Source of the DNA: Sphingobacteriales bacterium
GTDB taxonomy: Bacteria > Bacteroidota > Bacteroidia > Chitinophagales > UBA2359
Reading direction: 5' to 3'
NCBI GenBank assembly: GCA_016706405.1
Contig: JADJJT010000002.1
Span: 1,383,511-1,447,510 of the forward strand
Length of the DNA stretch: 64,000 nucleotides
Part shown: one piece after another, positions 1-8,328 of the stretch
Layout of the letters: the number at the start of each line of letters is the position of its first letter
Position numbering within the stretch: position 1 is the stretch's first letter
The notes under the pieces: generated by a model
The model's input: the letters and a program-made list of their open reading frames with translations, nothing else
Told to the model about the DNA's origin: nothing
The model's database searches: none
Translations under genes and position numbers: made by a program

Positions 1-1206
1 CGGACAAATTGTATTTCCTTCTATATTTTTAGCCACGTTTACTAATAAATCAATATCGTGCATGTGTCCGTGTCCGTATTCTAACCTATGAAGCACTTTT
101 TCCATCCATCCGGTACCTTCGCGGCAGGGGCTGCATTGTCCACAGCTTTCGTGGTGGTAAAACCGGGTAAAATTCCAAGTGTTGCGCACAATGCACTGGT
201 CTTCGTCGTAAACAATAAATCCGCCCGAGCCCAGCATAGAGCCACTTACAAAGCCACCTTCCGAGAGGCTTTCGTAAGTCATTATGCGGTCGGTGCCGGC
301 GGCTGTTTTTGTTATAAGGTGAGTTGGTAAAATTGGCACCGACGAACCACCCGGAACACAGGCTTTTAGACGTTTGCCTTTGGCAATGCCACCACAATAT
401 TGGTCGCTGTAAATAAATTCTTCGACGGGTACACCTAATTCTATTTCAAAAACTCCGGGATTATTAATATTGCCACACGCCGAAATAAGTTTTGTTCCGG
501 TACTTTTGCCCACTCCAATTTTAGCATATTCGTCTCCACCATCGTTAATAATGGGCACAACGGCGGCAATTGTTTCTACGTTATTTACTACGCTGGGGCA
601 GCCCCACAAACCTTTAACTGCCGGAAAAGGTGGTTTAATGCGCGGGTTACCACGTTTGCCTTCTAAGCTTTCAATAAGGGCGGTTTCTTCGCCGCAAATA
701 TAAGCTCCGGCACCGGGGGCAACGTATAAATCTAAGTCATAACCTGTTCCTAATATATTTTTACCTAACCAGCCGGCGGCATAGGCTTCGGCAATTGCTT
801 TTTCTAATATCCGCAATACAAACATGTACTCGCCTCTGATATAAATATAAGCCGTGTTACACCCCAAAGCGTAACTCGACACAATCATGCCTTCGATTAA
901 AAGGTGCGGAATTTTTTCCATCAAATACCGGTCTTTAAATGTGCCGGGTTCACTTTCGTCGGCATTGCACAGCAGGTAACGCGGTACACCTTCGGGTTTA
1001 GCCAAAAAGCTCCATTTTAAGCCCGTTGGGAAGCCCGCGCCACCACGCCCACGCAACCCCGATTTTTTAACTTCGTCCACTACTTCTTGCGGACTAAGGC
1101 TCTTTAACGCTTTTTCAACTGAGCGGTAACCACCCATTTTCCGATAGGTTTCGTATAAAGCAATATTTTCTACCTTTATATGTTCTAATAATAATTGTCG
1201 ATCCAT
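1..1206 (-). CDS. nuoF: NADH-quinone oxidoreductase subunit F (NADH-binding, partial at window edge)
   Basis: This is the complex I subunit that binds NADH and FMN and passes electrons to the first iron-sulfur centres at the inner membrane. I translated it by hand from the complement of CAT at 1204-1206; 402 codons are open to the left edge. Visible motifs are the glycine-rich FMN loop GLRGRGGAGFPTG (about residues 50-62), the NADH loop GAYICGEETALIESLEGKRG, and the N3 4Fe-4S motif ESCGQCSPCREG near residue 355. The last visible residues GNTICP include the fourth cluster cysteine. About 45 C-terminal residues are missing, judging by the usual 430-450 residue length. It lies 187 bp downstream of nuoE on the same strand, so the two are probably co-transcribed. 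Confidence 0.95.
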   Translation of the reverse strand, partial: MDRQLLLEHIKVENIALYETYRKMGGYRSVEKALKSLSPQEVVDEVKKSGLRGRGGAGFPTGLKWSFLAKPEGVPRYLLCNADESEPGTFKDRYLMEKIPHLLIEGMIVSSYALGCNTAYIYIRGEYMFVLRILEKAIAEAYAAGWLGKNILGTGYDLDLYVAPGAGAYICGEETALIESLEGKRGNPRIKPPFPAVKGLWGCPSVVNNVETIAAVVPIINDGGDEYAKIGVGKSTGTKLISACGNINNPGVFEIELGVPVEEFIYSDQYCGGIAKGKRLKACVPGGSSVPILPTHLITKTAAGTDRIMTYESLSEGGFVSGSMLGSGGFIVYDEDQCIVRNTWNFTRFYHHESCGQCSPCREGTGWMEKVLHRLEYGHGHMHDIDLLVNVAKNIEGNTICP

Positions 1207-1393
1207 TTTGGTATAAAAAAGATATTAAAGATGGGTTTGTGTGCGAGGGTGTGATTTAACTTATTGTTTGATTTACTGGAATTATACTTTAGTTAATATT
1301 TTATCCGGATGTGGCAGCTAGTTATTTTGTTTTGATATTGGTGTTGCAATAATATCCGGAAGAAAAAAATACAAACATGAATCAATGGTGGTT

Positions 1394-1918
1394 TTACCTT
1401 GTTTCAGGTGGGTTTTGCCTAAATTCTTCTATCAGTTGATCAATTTTACTTTCGGTTAAAAATTCGTAATATTTTTCGCCTACCTGCATCATTGGGGCGT
1501 AACCACAAGCACCCAAACATTCAACGCCTCGCACGGTAAACATGCCGTCGGGTGTTGTTTGCCCAACGGTTATGCCCAGTTTTCGCTCAATATATTGTAA
1601 GATGCGCTCGGCACCAACCGTACAGCAAGGGCCTGTTCTGCAAACTTCAAGTAACACTTTGCCTACGGGTTTAAGGTTGTACATGGTGTAAAACGAGGCA
1701 ACCTCGTACACTTCAATAGGTTGAATTTTTAATAGATCGGCCACGTAGTCCATTACTTCGGGGCTTAACCAATCACCAAATTCTTTTTGTGCTATGTGTA
1801 AGATGCGTAAAAGGGCACTTTTTTGTTTTCCTTCCGGAAACATGGCAATAATGCGCTGCACGTCGGCCATTGTTTCCGCTGAAAAACTTATGGGGGTAAA
1901 TTGTGGTACGCTCGTCAT
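1394..1918 (-). CDS. nuoE: NADH-quinone oxidoreductase subunit E (2Fe-2S, 24 kDa type)
   Basis: A 174-residue complex I subunit carrying the N1a 2Fe-2S cluster beside NuoF. The four cluster cysteines are visible as C93-X4-C98 and C134-X3-C138 within VCRTGPCC and CLGACGYAP, the standard thioredoxin-like ferredoxin pattern. The N-terminal helical part (residues 15-80) contains the usual IIAMFPEGKQKSALL-type segment. Length is typical for the family. It is followed by nuoF; upstream there is a hydrolase gene rather than nuoD, so a nuo transcript probably starts here. A TAAATTTG box about 50 bp upstream supports this. Confidence 0.95.
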   Translation of the reverse strand: MTSVPQFTPISFSAETMADVQRIIAMFPEGKQKSALLRILHIAQKEFGDWLSPEVMDYVADLLKIQPIEVYEVASFYTMYNLKPVGKVLLEVCRTGPCCTVGAERILQYIERKLGITVGQTTPDGMFTVRGVECLGACGYAPMMQVGEKYYEFLTESKIDQLIEEFRQNPPETR

Positions 1919-1967
1919 ATTAAATTAAAAATGTTGTTAATATCAACCTTGATAATATAAAACGCCG

Positions 1968-1975
1968 CAAATTTA
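1968..1975 (-). promoter_or_regulatory. Candidate -7 promoter box for nuoE
   Basis: On the minus strand the sequence reads TAAATTTG, matching the Bacteroidota -7 consensus TAnnTTTG. It lies about 50 bp upstream of the nuoE start. This is a consensus match only. Confidence 0.5.
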
Positions 1976-2010
1976 CCGCCAATTACTTAAACGAGGTAAT
2001 TAAAGTGTTT

Positions 2011-2913
2011 TTATTTTGGTAAATCTTTTAAAAAGGTTTCAAAAGCTTGCCAATACTCTTCATTATTGGGGGTTGAGACCCATAATGCACGCGCACCGTG
2101 TATGCCCTCTTGCTTGGGTATAAATTGGGTTTTATAATTAGCTGCCGAGGCAGTTATAAAGGTTGCAGCTTCGGGGGCTTCTGTTTTTGATGATGTTATA
2201 AATAATGGTTTTTTACAAGCATTGCCCATACTGTTTTTAATGAAATGATTGCCTTGGTTTTCAAAATATTCACCCGGACTAAAGCAAGCAATAGCTGTAA
2301 CTTTTGTGTTTTGACAGCCAATTTTAAGGGCTAATGAGGCCGAGTAAGAACTACCCACTAAAATTACCGGACGTTTATACAAGTTTGCGGCATAATCTAT
2401 AGCGGTAATAATATCTTGTTCGGCATTGATATAGTCTGTGGGCATGTTGCGTTTGAGTGCATTTTCGGCGGTTTGGTTGTTGCCACCTAAAGCTGTGCCG
2501 CCCGACCTTTGGTCAATAGCCAAACAATTAAAACCCAATAAATTTAAGCGGCTGGCAATGGCTTCGTATTCTTCTTTGCTTGATTGTGCTTGGTGGCATA
2601 GCACCATTACCGGAAGCGAATTGCCCTGATGAAACAGTACGGCATGAATTTCAACACTGTCGGGGGCAAAAAAGCTTAAGGGTGCCCGGCCGGGGTAGTC
2701 GGGCATATCAATTTCCGTCTCAATACTGTCGGTATAGTTGGGTTTGCTTGCTGTTTGTTTCAGGCCGGCTGTTTTATTTTGCGTTTCGGGGTTCGTTTTT
2801 TCGGGCAGTTGGCAGCTATTTAATACAAAAGTCAATAAGCAAAAAGTTACTAAAAATGAAAATGAACTTGAGTGTGTTGCTGAAAAATAAAATTGCTTGT
2901 AATAGGTACGCAT
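2011..2913 (-). CDS. Lipoprotein alpha/beta hydrolase (dienelactone hydrolase-like)
   Basis: A 300-residue protein with a hydrophobic N-terminal segment (about 19-33) ending in the lipobox-like LNSC, so Cys34 is probably lipidated and the protein anchored in the envelope. The rest has an alpha/beta-hydrolase layout: an oxyanion-region strand VMVLCHQAQ (102-110), LAIDQRSGG (131-139), the nucleophile elbow GSSYS with Ser189, and a late HG pair (His272) in the position of the catalytic histidine. The elbow has Ser instead of the last Gly of GxSxG. Substrate is unknown. Neighbours give no pathway clue. Confidence 0.7.
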   Translation of the reverse strand: MRTYYKQFYFSATHSSSFSFLVTFCLLTFVLNSCQLPEKTNPETQNKTAGLKQTASKPNYTDSIETEIDMPDYPGRAPLSFFAPDSVEIHAVLFHQGNSLPVMVLCHQAQSSKEEYEAIASRLNLLGFNCLAIDQRSGGTALGGNNQTAENALKRNMPTDYINAEQDIITAIDYAANLYKRPVILVGSSYSASLALKIGCQNTKVTAIACFSPGEYFENQGNHFIKNSMGNACKKPLFITSSKTEAPEAATFITASAANYKTQFIPKQEGIHGARALWVSTPNNEEYWQAFETFLKDLPK

Positions 2914-3013
2914 ATATTAAATTAGGAAGGTTTCTTATTGTATGAGCAGTGAATTGTGGTTGGCGGTATTAATTTTCTTACCAATAAAGCAATATAACCG
3001 CGGGCAAGTAAAG

Positions 3014-3454
3014 TTATTTTATTTTTTTCCATTTTTGTTTTATGCCATAGGCACTATTTGTTTGATTTTTACACGAATCGATACAGGTAATTTCTAAAAA
3101 ATCATTGGCATATTGTTTTAATTCAATTTTTACAACCCGTTTATCTATTACTTCGCCTTGCTTTTGTAGGGTAACATGTTCAAATCCGTGGTAAGTATTG
3201 GCCGAAATCTGATGTAGTTCTGAAAATTTAATGGCATTAGTAACAAATCCGGAGGCAGCCATTTCGCCATTTGCCACCTTAATGATACCTTCAAACAAAC
3301 TATCTTTTTTTAAAAATTGCAAAATACTACCCCTCGATTGATCGCCATAACGCTCCCAATCTCCGGATAAATTGTACGATTCAGTTACACACTTTGTTAA
3401 TCCAAACAATCCGGATAAGAATATAAGAAACAGTAAAATTGTCTTTAGTTTCAT
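3014..3454 (-). CDS. Small predicted lipoprotein, function unknown
   Basis: A 146-residue protein that I do not recognise. The N-terminus is a lipoprotein-type signal (hydrophobic residues 5-19, then LTKC with Cys22). The mature part is rich in beta-type alternation with two close cysteines (ITCIDSCKN), which could form a disulfide. A TATATTTG -7 box lies about 24 bp upstream, so it probably has its own promoter. Confidence 0.65.
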   Translation of the reverse strand: MKLKTILLFLIFLSGLFGLTKCVTESYNLSGDWERYGDQSRGSILQFLKKDSLFEGIIKVANGEMAASGFVTNAIKFSELHQISANTYHGFEHVTLQKQGEVIDKRVVKIELKQYANDFLEITCIDSCKNQTNSAYGIKQKWKKIK

Positions 3455-3477
3455 TGCGACTTTTCATAATTAGGCTG

Positions 3478-3485
3478 CAAATATA
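3478..3485 (-). promoter_or_regulatory. Candidate -7 promoter box for the small lipoprotein gene
   Basis: The minus strand reads TATATTTG, matching TAnnTTTG. It is about 24 bp upstream of the start at 3454, implying a very short leader. Consensus match only. Confidence 0.45.
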
Positions 3486-3572
3486 CATCTATTTAATGCC
3501 AGCGTATTGCATATTTGAAGTTGAGTAGTAGAGCTTTGACTTTTTTGCCTAACAATTTATTAATTTTTGTAG

Positions 3573-4604
3573 CTAAACCTCAAGTCTGGCAACAGGCGAA
3601 ACCTCCTGATCGGCAAAATTACCCTCCAAATATTGATAGTGGGCAGCAATGGCAATCATGGCGGCATTATCGGTGCAGTATTCAAAATCCGGAATAAAAG
3701 CCTGCCAGCCGTTGCGTTGAGCTAATGCAGCTACCTCTTGGCGCAAAAGCGTGTTAGCCGACACCCCTCCGGCAATACCTATTTGGGTAATTTTATAATA
3801 TCGGGCAGCATTTTCTAATTTTTTTATCAGCGATTTTACAATGGTATATTGGATGGAGGCACAAATATCGGCTAAATTTTGACTAATAAAATTGGGATTT
3901 TCTGTTGTTTGTTTTTGTAAAAAGTACAAAACCGAAGTTTTTAGTCCCGAAAAACTAAAATTAAACTTGCCGTCCGCCTTTGGCACCGGAAACGGAAAGG
4001 CCAACGCATTGCCGTTTTGTGCGTATTTGTCAATTAAAGGGCCGCCGGGGTAGGGTAATTGCAACATTTTCGCTGTTTTGTCAAAAGCTTCGCCCGCAGC
4101 ATCGTCAAGGGTTTGGCCAACTACCTGCATTTTGTACGGCGAGCTTAGTTTTACCAATTGCGTGTGCCCCCCCGAAACGGTAAGGCATAAAAATGGAAAT
4201 TGTGGTATTGGCGCATCAATAAAATGGGCTAACACGTGCGCCCGCATGTGGTTTACCGCAATAATTGGTATGTTTAACGCCAAGGCCAATGATTTGGCAA
4301 AACTTACCCCCACTACCAACGAGCCAATTAATCCGGGACCAAGCGTAAATGCAACCGCACTTAAATGCTGTAAATCAATTTTAGCCTGTTTAAGCGCAGC
4401 GTCAACCACTGGAATAATATGCAATTGGTGCGCCCGCGAAGCTAACTCGGGCACTACGCCACCCCATGCCTCGTGAATACGCTGGTTGGCCACAATATTA
4501 CTCAGCACACGGCCATTTTGTATTACGGCAGCCGAAGTATCATCGCACGAGCTTTCGATGGCTAAAATGGTAATGTTTTTGGTTTCCTTGTTGGGTAATT
4601 CCAT
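3573..4604 (-). CDS. tsaD: tRNA N6-threonylcarbamoyladenosine synthase subunit TsaD
   Basis: TsaD transfers the threonylcarbamoyl group to A37 of ANN-decoding tRNAs, with TsaB and TsaE. From the chosen start (4604) it has 343 residues. Visible family motifs are AIESSCDDTSAA (15-26), the metal-binding HMRAH (His119, His123), SGGHTQL (144-150), GGVSANTLLR (279-288) and TDNAAMIA (Asp312). The open frame extends 16 codons further up to 4652, but that extension is not family-like, and the family normally starts just before ITILAIESSCDDT, so I prefer the internal ATG. Confidence 0.96.
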   Translation of the reverse strand: MELPNKETKNITILAIESSCDDTSAAVIQNGRVLSNIVANQRIHEAWGGVVPELASRAHQLHIIPVVDAALKQAKIDLQHLSAVAFTLGPGLIGSLVVGVSFAKSLALALNIPIIAVNHMRAHVLAHFIDAPIPQFPFLCLTVSGGHTQLVKLSSPYKMQVVGQTLDDAAGEAFDKTAKMLQLPYPGGPLIDKYAQNGNALAFPFPVPKADGKFNFSFSGLKTSVLYFLQKQTTENPNFISQNLADICASIQYTIVKSLIKKLENAARYYKITQIGIAGGVSANTLLRQEVAALAQRNGWQAFIPDFEYCTDNAAMIAIAAHYQYLEGNFADQEVSPVARLEV

Positions 4605-4668
4605 ACTGCAAAGGTCAATAAAAAAGTTAGGTTGCGCAAATTTGCAAGTCAAGCAAAAAAAAAGTTTG

Positions 4669-4676
4669 TAGTTTTG
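4669..4676 (+). promoter_or_regulatory. Candidate -7 promoter box for the zinc-finger-like protein gene
   Basis: TAGTTTTG matches TAnnTTTG and lies about 98 bp upstream of the start at 4774. Consensus match only. Confidence 0.35.
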
Positions 4677-4773
4677 CGAAAATATTCATTGCCAAACGTC
4701 TATTTAAAAACCAAGCATATTGCTTGAGCGATTTTAAAGTTTTTTTTAAATTCCGGATACAAATCCGCTCCCA

Positions 4774-5259
4774 ATGAAACATCTACAAAACTCATTTTTT
4801 GACCAAACAGGGCATCTTAATTTACATGGCCGTGTTTTATTTATTGAGCGCAATATGGGCAATGCTTTTGATACCTTGCCAGCAGCAATTGCAAACCATG
4901 TTGATGCCTGCCTTAAATGTAGGGTAGAGCTATTAGAATTATACGATGAAATAGATAGTAATACTTACCAAAGTATGGAGGCAGTTGAAGGCTTGGTTAT
5001 AAAACTTATACCGGATGAGGCAGCACATCAACCTATTATGGATAGCTTGCGCAATCATATTTGGGCTGAAGCCGAAATTGATGCAACGCTACAACAAGCG
5101 GTTGCCACAACAAAAAAGCAGTCCAACAGTAAGTTTACCCAATTTTTACAAAATAAAGGCGGAACAATAAAAGGCATGGTAGCGCAGTCGCAATATGGCA
5201 AAGCAGCGGCCAGTTTAGTGGCAGCTATAGTGGTGGCCTACGAAAAATACTTGAGCTAA
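4774..5259 (+). CDS. Small protein with anti-sigma-like H-X3-C-X2-C motif, function unknown
   Basis: A 161-residue protein. Residues 42-49 read HVDACLKC, an H-X3-C-X2-C pattern like the zinc-binding motif of zinc-finger anti-sigma (ZAS/zf-HC2) proteins, followed by the helix RVELLELYDEI. The middle is acidic and helical. The C-terminus (about 143-157) is alanine/valine-rich and moderately hydrophobic; it may be a weak membrane helix. No ECF sigma gene is adjacent. The motif is what I see; a role as an anti-sigma factor or redox sensor is inference. Confidence 0.6.
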   Translation: MKHLQNSFFDQTGHLNLHGRVLFIERNMGNAFDTLPAAIANHVDACLKCRVELLELYDEIDSNTYQSMEAVEGLVIKLIPDEAAHQPIMDSLRNHIWAEAEIDATLQQAVATTKKQSNSKFTQFLQNKGGTIKGMVAQSQYGKAAASLVAAIVVAYEKYLS

Positions 5260-5341
5260 GAAACAATTTATTGGCTACAGGATTTTGAGTGTTTACCTCG
5301 CCATTTTGTTTTTATCCGGATGATTTTTTACGATTTTTGTA

Positions 5342-5363
5342 GTCGGAGTTGCGCAACTTCGAC
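5342..5363. repeat. 22-bp near-perfect palindrome
   Basis: Two 11-base arms abut around the centre (GTCGGAGTTGC then GCAACTTCGAC) with a single G/T mismatch, which would be a G-U pair in RNA. There is no T-tract, so it is not a normal terminator. It sits between two convergent genes. Confidence 0.5.
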
Positions 5364-5445
5364 CACTTGCTATTTGAAACCTTTTCCAGAACTTGCAAAT
5401 TACAAAATTTAAACTCTTTACGAGCGCAAATCAATATAACTTACT

Positions 5446-7368
5446 TTATTCAAGTTGAGTTGCACTTTGCTGAATAGCAATCACTACGCTTGGGTCGAGT
5501 AGGGTAGTAGTATCGCCTAATTGGTCGGTTTGGCCTTCGGCAATTTTGCGCAATATGCGCCGCATTATTTTGCCCGATCTTGTTTTGGGCAGACCTGTTA
5601 CAAATAAAATTTTATCGGGGCGGGCAATTTTGCCAATTTGTTTTTCAACCATGGCCGTAATAGACTGGCGAATAGTGGCGGCTTCGCGGCTATTTTGTGC
5701 TGGTGTAGTTTGGCAAATTACATAAGCATAAATACCCTGGCCTTTAATAGGGTGTGGATAACCTACCACCGCCGATTCTATTACATTTTCATCTTCGTCA
5801 ATGGCGTTTTCAATTTCGGCGGTGCCAATCCGGTGCCCCGATACATTAATAACGTCATCAACGCGGCCAATTATCCGGAACATGCCGTTATCATCTCGTT
5901 TAGCGCCATCGCCGGTGAAATAATAGTTTTTAAAGGGTGCAAAATAAATTTGTCGGCAGCTTTCGTGGTCGCCGTAAATAGTGCGAACTATAGATGGCCA
6001 TGGAAATTTAATACAAAGTAATCCTTCGGTATTGTTTTCGGTAATTTCGTTGCCTTGTGCATCGAGCAAAACCGGCTGAACGCCGGGCAGGGGTTGGCCG
6101 GCATAAGTAGGCTTGGTGGCGCTAATTCCGGATAACGCTGAAATAAGAATACCTCCGGTTTCGGTTTGCCACCAGGTATCAACCACGGGGCACCGGTTTT
6201 TTCCAATATGGGTGCTGTACCAATGCCATGCCTCTTCGTTAATTGGCTCGCCAACCGAACCGATAGTTTTTAGGCTTTGTAAATTGTAGGGTTTAATGGG
6301 TGCTTCGCCTTCGCCCATTAACGAGCGAATAGCTGTGGGGGCGGTATAAAATTGGGTAACGCCTAATTTGTCAATTACCGACCAAAAGCGTCCGGCATCG
6401 GGGTAGGTTGGCACCCCTTCGAATAGCACAGTTGTTGCTCCGTTAAGCAGCGGCCCGTATAGTGAGTAACTGTGTCCGGTAACCCAGCCAATATCGGCGG
6501 TACACCAAAAAATATCGGGTTCGTTGTATTGGAAAACATTTAAAAACGTGTATCCCATAAAAACCATGTAGCCGCCGCAGGTATGCACAATGCCTTTGGG
6601 TTTGCCCGTTGAACCTGATGTGTATAAAATAAACAGCGGGTCTTCGCTGTCCATTGTTTGGGCGGGGCAATGGGTAGCACATTTTTCAAGTGCAGGTTCG
6701 AGGTAAAAATCGCGGTTGGCCTGCATATATAAATTGGCCGTGTTGCATCTGTTTGCTACTAAAACGGTTTGTACGCTATGGCATTGCAAAAGGGCTTCAT
6801 CAACAATTGATTTGCAAGGAATTTGTTTTGCGCCGCGCAAAATAGCATCGGCGGTAATTATTAGCTTTGCCTGGGCACCATTAATACGGTCGGCAAGGGC
6901 TTGGCTGCTAAACCCGCCAAATACAACCGAGTGCACCGCCCCTATACGCGCGCAGGCTAATACGCCTACGGCTAATTGCGGGATCATGGGCATGTATAAC
7001 ACAACTCTGTCTCCCTTTGAAATGCCCTTGCTTAACAAGAGGTTAGCCATTTGGCAAACTTGTTCGTATAGTTGTGCGTAGCTTATCCGGACATTAGGTT
7101 TGTTTGGGTCGTTAGGCTCCCAAATAATGGCAGTTTTATTAGCCCGAAGTGGTAAATGTCTGTCAATACAGTTTTCGGTTATATTTAGCTGGCCGCCTAC
7201 AAACCACTCCACCTTAGGTTCGGTGAAATTCCAGTTTAAGGTAGTGTGCCACGGTTGCCGCCAGGTAAAATTTTGGGCAATTTCGTTCCAAAATGCTTCG
7301 GGGTTATCAATACTTTTTTGGTAGGCAGTTTGGTAGTCGGCATTTGAACTAATACGCATATTGTACAA
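5446..7368 (-). CDS. acs: Acetyl-CoA synthetase (AMP-forming)
   Basis: Activates acetate to acetyl-CoA through acetyl-AMP in the cytoplasm. The 640-residue length is typical. The P-loop-like YTSGSTGKPKG is at 249-259, the conserved TWWQTETGG follows near residue 400, the hinge/adenylate segment YFTGDGAKRDDNG comes later, and the C-terminal TRSGKIMRRILR carries Lys600, the lysine controlled by acetylation in this family. Met1 or Met4 could be the start. It is monocistronic as far as can be seen. Two -7-like boxes lie about 75-100 bp upstream. Confidence 0.96.
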   Translation of the reverse strand: MYNMRISSNADYQTAYQKSIDNPEAFWNEIAQNFTWRQPWHTTLNWNFTEPKVEWFVGGQLNITENCIDRHLPLRANKTAIIWEPNDPNKPNVRISYAQLYEQVCQMANLLLSKGISKGDRVVLYMPMIPQLAVGVLACARIGAVHSVVFGGFSSQALADRINGAQAKLIITADAILRGAKQIPCKSIVDEALLQCHSVQTVLVANRCNTANLYMQANRDFYLEPALEKCATHCPAQTMDSEDPLFILYTSGSTGKPKGIVHTCGGYMVFMGYTFLNVFQYNEPDIFWCTADIGWVTGHSYSLYGPLLNGATTVLFEGVPTYPDAGRFWSVIDKLGVTQFYTAPTAIRSLMGEGEAPIKPYNLQSLKTIGSVGEPINEEAWHWYSTHIGKNRCPVVDTWWQTETGGILISALSGISATKPTYAGQPLPGVQPVLLDAQGNEITENNTEGLLCIKFPWPSIVRTIYGDHESCRQIYFAPFKNYYFTGDGAKRDDNGMFRIIGRVDDVINVSGHRIGTAEIENAIDEDENVIESAVVGYPHPIKGQGIYAYVICQTTPAQNSREAATIRQSITAMVEKQIGKIARPDKILFVTGLPKTRSGKIMRRILRKIAEGQTDQLGDTTTLLDPSVVIAIQQSATQLE

Positions 7369-7732
7369 GTAGTTGGTAGTTATTATTAAATTGCTTGCTG
7401 GCTTGTTAGGTAGTTTTAAATCTCAACGTAGATAATTTCGACCAAATATAGCTGAACGACAAAGATACGTTTTTTTAGTGCCAAAGGTCGGCAATTACCG
7501 TACAATTTATAGATGCGAGATTAATGGTAGCTTCAAGACCCCGGAATCCGGATTTTGTTTTTTTTTGAAAATTTTTTTATTTTTTTTTTGTGCCGCGAAT
7601 AAATCTCTATCTCATGTTGTCAAAAGGAGCATAATCGCTCAGTTAAAAAATATTACTTTACTGATTATTAATTGTTTAAACTTATAGATAATTAAAAATA
7701 ATTTAATAATTAAAATTAAAAAAACAAAAGTC
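7369..7732. other. Divergent intergenic region between acs and the heptad-repeat gene
   Basis: This 364-bp gap between divergent genes holds two acs-directed -7 boxes (7443-7450 and 7460-7467), one TCCGGA copy near 7547, and a long T-rich run at about 7557-7590. The last 100 bp before the start at 7733 are very AT-rich. No coding sequence is convincing. Confidence 0.6.
7460..7467 (-). promoter_or_regulatory. acs: Candidate -7 promoter box for acs
   Basis: The minus strand reads TATCTTTG, the best form of the TAnnTTTG consensus, about 92 bp upstream of the acs start. A second box, TATATTTG, lies at 7443-7450. A TTTG is present further upstream (near 7483-7486) as a possible -33 element. Confidence 0.55.
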
Positions 7733-8230
7733 ATGAAACACAGTTCTTTAGCCAAAGCCGTATTTGCCGCTCTCTTAATTGCCTTAACTGTAAACTTTAA
7801 CAATGCCTTGGCGCAAAAAGTAGATCCTACACCAGCCGACCGACTTGAAAACAAATTTGATAAAGCCGAAGATGTACGCGACCGCAAAGAAAATCGCCGC
7901 GACCGCGCTGAAAACCGCCGCGACCGCAAAGAAGATGCCAAAGACAAAGCCGAAGATGTGCGCGACCGCCGCGAAGACAAGAAAGATAAAGCTGAAGATG
8001 TTTGGGACGCCAACCATGACGGGGGCATTTTAGACAAAGTTGAAGACGCCAAAGATAAAGCTGAAGACCGCCGCGACCGCCGTGAAGATGTTAAAGATAA
8101 CGCTGAGGATATTAAAGACAAAGCTGAGGATGTGCGCGACCGCAGAGAAAACCGCCGCGACCGTAGGGAAGATAAACTTGACCGCGCCGAAGACCGCCAT
8201 GACCGCAAAAACAGAGTTCCAAAAAATTAA
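7733..8230 (+). CDS. Secreted charged heptad-repeat protein, function unknown
   Basis: A 165-residue protein. Residues 1-28 form a clear signal peptide ending NNALAQ. The remainder is almost entirely a 7-residue repeat of pattern x-D-[RKN]-x-E-[DN]-x, about 17 units (for example RDRREDK, KDKAEDV, RDRRENR), with Asp at position 2 and Glu at position 5 nearly invariant. After the eighth unit comes one interruption, WDANHDGGI, which leads into LDKVED and resembles an EF-hand loop (D-x-N-x-D-G). There is no aliphatic a/d heptad core, so this is not a normal coiled coil; a single charged helix or a disordered polyampholyte in the periplasm is more likely. No function is recognised. Confidence 0.8.
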   Translation: MKHSSLAKAVFAALLIALTVNFNNALAQKVDPTPADRLENKFDKAEDVRDRKENRRDRAENRRDRKEDAKDKAEDVRDRREDKKDKAEDVWDANHDGGILDKVEDAKDKAEDRRDRREDVKDNAEDIKDKAEDVRDRRENRRDRREDKLDRAEDRHDRKNRVPKN

Positions 8231-8271
8231 GATTTTGAATCTGCTATTTGCCTAAAATTGGCCTGTTAAAT

Positions 8272-8308
8272 AATCCGGATAAAGTTTTGCCGCTTATCCG
8301 GATTTTTT
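8272..8308 (+). terminator. Rho-independent terminator built from two TCCGGA palindrome copies
   Basis: An 11-base stem, AATCCGGATAA (8272-8282) with TTATCCGGATT (8294-8304), is perfectly complementary. It has an 11-base loop and runs into T6 (8303-8308). It lies 42 bp after the heptad-repeat gene and faces the convergent glycosyltransferase gene. Each arm carries a copy of the dispersed motif. Confidence 0.8.
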
Positions 8309-8328
8309 ATTTGCTAATTTGTCTCTTT

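Noticed and set aside
1207..1393. A small gene between nuoE and nuoF
   Set aside because: The 187-bp gap is stop-rich in all frames and contains only two TCCGGA copies; it is best read as an intercistronic spacer.
7478..7687. 69-codon open frame upstream of the heptad-repeat gene
   Set aside because: Composition reflects the T-rich intergenic run (Phe/Leu/Ile), and it covers the acs promoter region.
7639..8208. 189-codon antisense open frame (Ser/Arg-rich) opposite the heptad-repeat gene
   Set aside because: Its Ser/Arg repeat text is the mirror of the Asp/Glu/Arg heptads; the sense frame has a signal peptide and a terminator, so the antisense frame is a shadow.
7840..8215. Short direct DNA repeats that could be mistaken for a CRISPR or tandem array
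   Set aside because: The repeats are 21-bp codon-level heptads without spacers, in a single coding frame.
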